From Diplonema papillatum (taxonomy: Eukaryota > Euglenozoa > Diplonemea > Diplonemida > Diplonemidae): a stretch of 64,000 bases of DNA. Every line of letters starts with the position of its first letter. Position 1 is the stretch's first letter. Made by a program: the position numbers and the translations under genes. The stretch lies in contig JAPJBO010000009.1 of assembly GCA_030068145.1 (NCBI GenBank), positions 124,001-188,000 of the forward strand. The letters are read 5' to 3'. The notes beneath the pieces are model-generated. The model had not been told where the DNA came from, made no database searches, and saw only the letters and a list, made by a program, of their open reading frames with translations. Of the stretch, positions 62,422 through 64,000 are shown piece after piece.

Positions 62422-64000
62422 TCACAAAACCTGCCCTACGATGGTCGTCTCCAGCGACGTGTTGGCGAAGAGGTGCAACTCCTCCACGTCGGAGAGCCAC
62501 GGGAGCAGGACGCTGAGCCCTTCTGCCTTCTTCTCGGCGAACTTCGCCTGGCTGCGGTAGCGGTTCTTGAACGTCAGCACCACCAACGCCGGCTTGTCGA
62601 AGAGGTCGGCCTCGTGCACCTGGTTGACCAGCGAGACCGTGTCCGACAGCTCCGCGTTCATGTCGCACACGTACAGCGCCGGCTTCACCCGCTGCCGAAT
62701 GGCGGCCGATATGAACTCTTGCCCCTTCTGCCGCACGTGCACGATGGCCGGCTTTGCACGCTCCGCGTGGTTTTGCGAGGCAGCTTTTGTGCTGCAGGCC
62801 CCGTGGCCGCTTCCCTGCCCCGCGACCGTACCTTCCAACTGCTGCTGTCCGGTAGACCCTTCCGTACCTTCCAACTGCTGCTGTCCGGTAGACCCTTCCG
62901 TACCTTCCAACTGCTGCTGTCTTGTAGACCCTTCCGTACCTTCCAACTGCTGCTGTCTTGTAGACCCTTCCGTACCTTCCAACTGCTGCTGTCTTGTAGA
63001 CCCTTCCGTACCTTCCAACTGCTGCTGTCCGGTAGACCCTTCCGTACTTCCTAACTGCTGCTGTCTGGTAGACCCTTCCGTACCTTCCAACGGCTGTTGT
63101 CCAGTAGACCTTTCCGAACCCGAGGCACGGGTCAAGTACTGTTCCAACGATTCCGCGGCCATCAGGTACGGCGTGAGCAACCCGTGCATGGTCTCCGCCG
63201 GGTCCACCGCGTACACGGCGCGGGTCCCGAAGCTGTCGGCGCAGCAAAAGCTCCAGCCGCCCGGCGACGCGCCGATGTCGAAGGCGACGCCGCGGTCGGT
63301 GTACGTGCGCTGGAGCCCGCGCGCCGAGAGGTACCGGGCGTTGATTTCGAAGAGCTTCCAGTACGCGGCCGAGGGCGCGTCGGCCTTCTGCCCGGGGACC
63401 AGCACGCGCGGGACCCCGAGCCCCATCCAGTACAGCCCGTTCGCGTAGCATACTTGGTCGTACACCAGAGGCTGCCGGGTGGCGCCGCTTTGCACACTGC
63501 CGTTCATCTGTTCTCCAGCCATCGCTGGGACTTCTCCTTGTCCTGGTGCGTTGCTGCTGTCTTTGCCTTCTGCGGTATTGTGTTCACTGCCGGTGGTCTG
63601 TTCGTCAGCCATCGGCGAGGCTGGTCCTTGTCCCGGCGCGGTCGCGGTCACAGCGGCGTTCGCCGCCGGATTACCCCCGCAGCCGTTTGCCGGGCTGCTG
63701 AAGTGCGGCACGTCGGCCGACAACGCTTCGGACAACCGCTTTTCGACGTCCCTCGGGTACGCTGTGATCCTTTTGAGCCGCGCCGGATCCCTCCGCAGCT
63801 GGGCCGCCAATTCGCCGTTGGCGCCCGCCTCCCGCCGGTGCCGCCGGACGCCGTCCAGCGCGTGGGTGAAGCTGACGCAGGGCTCGTGCGTCACCAGGAA
63901 CACGCGGTCGACGACGCCCCGCAAGAACACGGGGATGCCGCCGCCGTTTCCGCCGCTGCTGCCGCGCAGCCCCGCCTCGCAGCCAACAGGCGGGCTCCAG
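62422..64000 (-). CDS. OB-fold plus methyltransferase, copy C, intronless, 5' end outside the window
   Basis: The frame is open from the window edge to the stop at 62422, more than 520 codons. The visible N-part (FLRGVVDRVFLVTHEPCVSF, DPARLKRITAYPRDVEKRLS) matches the middle domain of copies A and B. It then runs directly through YDQVCYANGLYWMGLG into the methyltransferase domain, where A and B have an intron. Motif I FDIGASPGGWSFCC, the Asp in YVCDMNAEL, VVLTFKN and LETTIVGQV are kept. Two insertions are specific to this copy: a linker rich in G/N/T/P before the intron site, and an eight-unit 12-residue repeat between motif I and the CDM motif. It is the most diverged of the three. Confidence 0.85.
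   Translation of the reverse strand, partial: WSPPVGCEAGLRGSSGGNGGGIPVFLRGVVDRVFLVTHEPCVSFTHALDGVRRHRREAGANGELAAQLRRDPARLKRITAYPRDVEKRLSEALSADVPHFSSPANGCGGNPAANAAVTATAPGQGPASPMADEQTTGSEHNTAEGKDSSNAPGQGEVPAMAGEQMNGSVQSGATRQPLVYDQVCYANGLYWMGLGVPRVLVPGQKADAPSAAYWKLFEINARYLSARGLQRTYTDRGVAFDIGASPGGWSFCCADSFGTRAVYAVDPAETMHGLLTPYLMAAESLEQYLTRASGSERSTGQQPLEGTEGSTRQQQLGSTEGSTGQQQLEGTEGSTRQQQLEGTEGSTRQQQLEGTEGSTRQQQLEGTEGSTGQQQLEGTEGSTGQQQLEGTVAGQGSGHGACSTKAASQNHAERAKPAIVHVRQKGQEFISAAIRQRVKPALYVCDMNAELSDTVSLVNQVHEADLFDKPALVVLTFKNRYRSQAKFAEKKAEGLSVLLPWLSDVEELHLFANTSLETTIVGQVL
62829..63113 (-). repeat. 36-bp coding minisatellite in copy C
   Basis: About eight copies of CCTTCCAACTGCTGCTGTCC plus GGTAGACCCTTCCGTA encode GTEGSTGQQQLE. 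The length is a multiple of three, so the frame stays open. Confidence 0.95.

Overview
The window looks like nuclear DNA from a unicellular eukaryote, perhaps an alga or other protist; I cannot name the species. The evidence is GT-AG introns that join exons in matching codon phase, SR-type and CCCH-type proteins, an ELL-associated-factor-like exon, a non-LTR retrotransposon, hAT and TA-flanked DNA elements, and a very high load of tandem and inverted repeats. No bacterial operon features, rRNA or convincing tRNA were seen. Most inferred introns start GTRTGC rather than GTRAGT.

Layout. 0-7 kb: a spliced CCCH zinc-finger gene (+), a short spliced basic-protein gene (+) and two adjoining unknown reading frames. 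7.4-10 kb: an inverted dimer of a foldback element with ~1 kb arms, telomere-like repeats and a dispersed repeat. 10-16.3 kb: fragments of a basic protein (-) and a decayed hAT element. 16.5-21.5 kb: tandem repeats and a 220-bp satellite split by a 3.8-kb non-LTR retrotransposon (RT, zinc knuckle, RNase H) with a 19-bp target duplication. 22.4-28.7 kb: a 147-bp satellite, then a complex array built from an EAF-like gene with three promoter-plus-first-exon copies, two of them separated by two datable transposon insertions. 29-33 kb: an intact hAT MITE and repeat fragments. 33.5-35 kb: a cold-shock/RRM/RS protein gene (-). 36.8-41.3 kb: a two-exon Upf1-like helicase gene (-) with a partial duplicate downstream. 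42.4-43.2 kb: a glutathione S-transferase with signal peptide (-). 43.4-47.6 kb: a two-exon AlkB-like gene (-) that appears to lack iron ligands, flanked by partial copies. 49.1-64 kb: three copies (-) of an OB-fold plus RlmM/FtsJ-like methyltransferase gene. Two of these have an intron and the third does not; partial first-exon copies, a 116-bp satellite, a 2-kb inverted-repeat element and another RNase H retroelement fragment lie between them.

Two window-wide themes stand out. First, almost every recognisable gene is accompanied by tandem partial copies, often promoter plus first exon. Second, a conserved ~45-80 bp module (core TAAAACCCCGG, then TTCAAGCGAACTTTCACTCT) recurs upstream of unrelated start codons and at the 3' ends of two coding introns.
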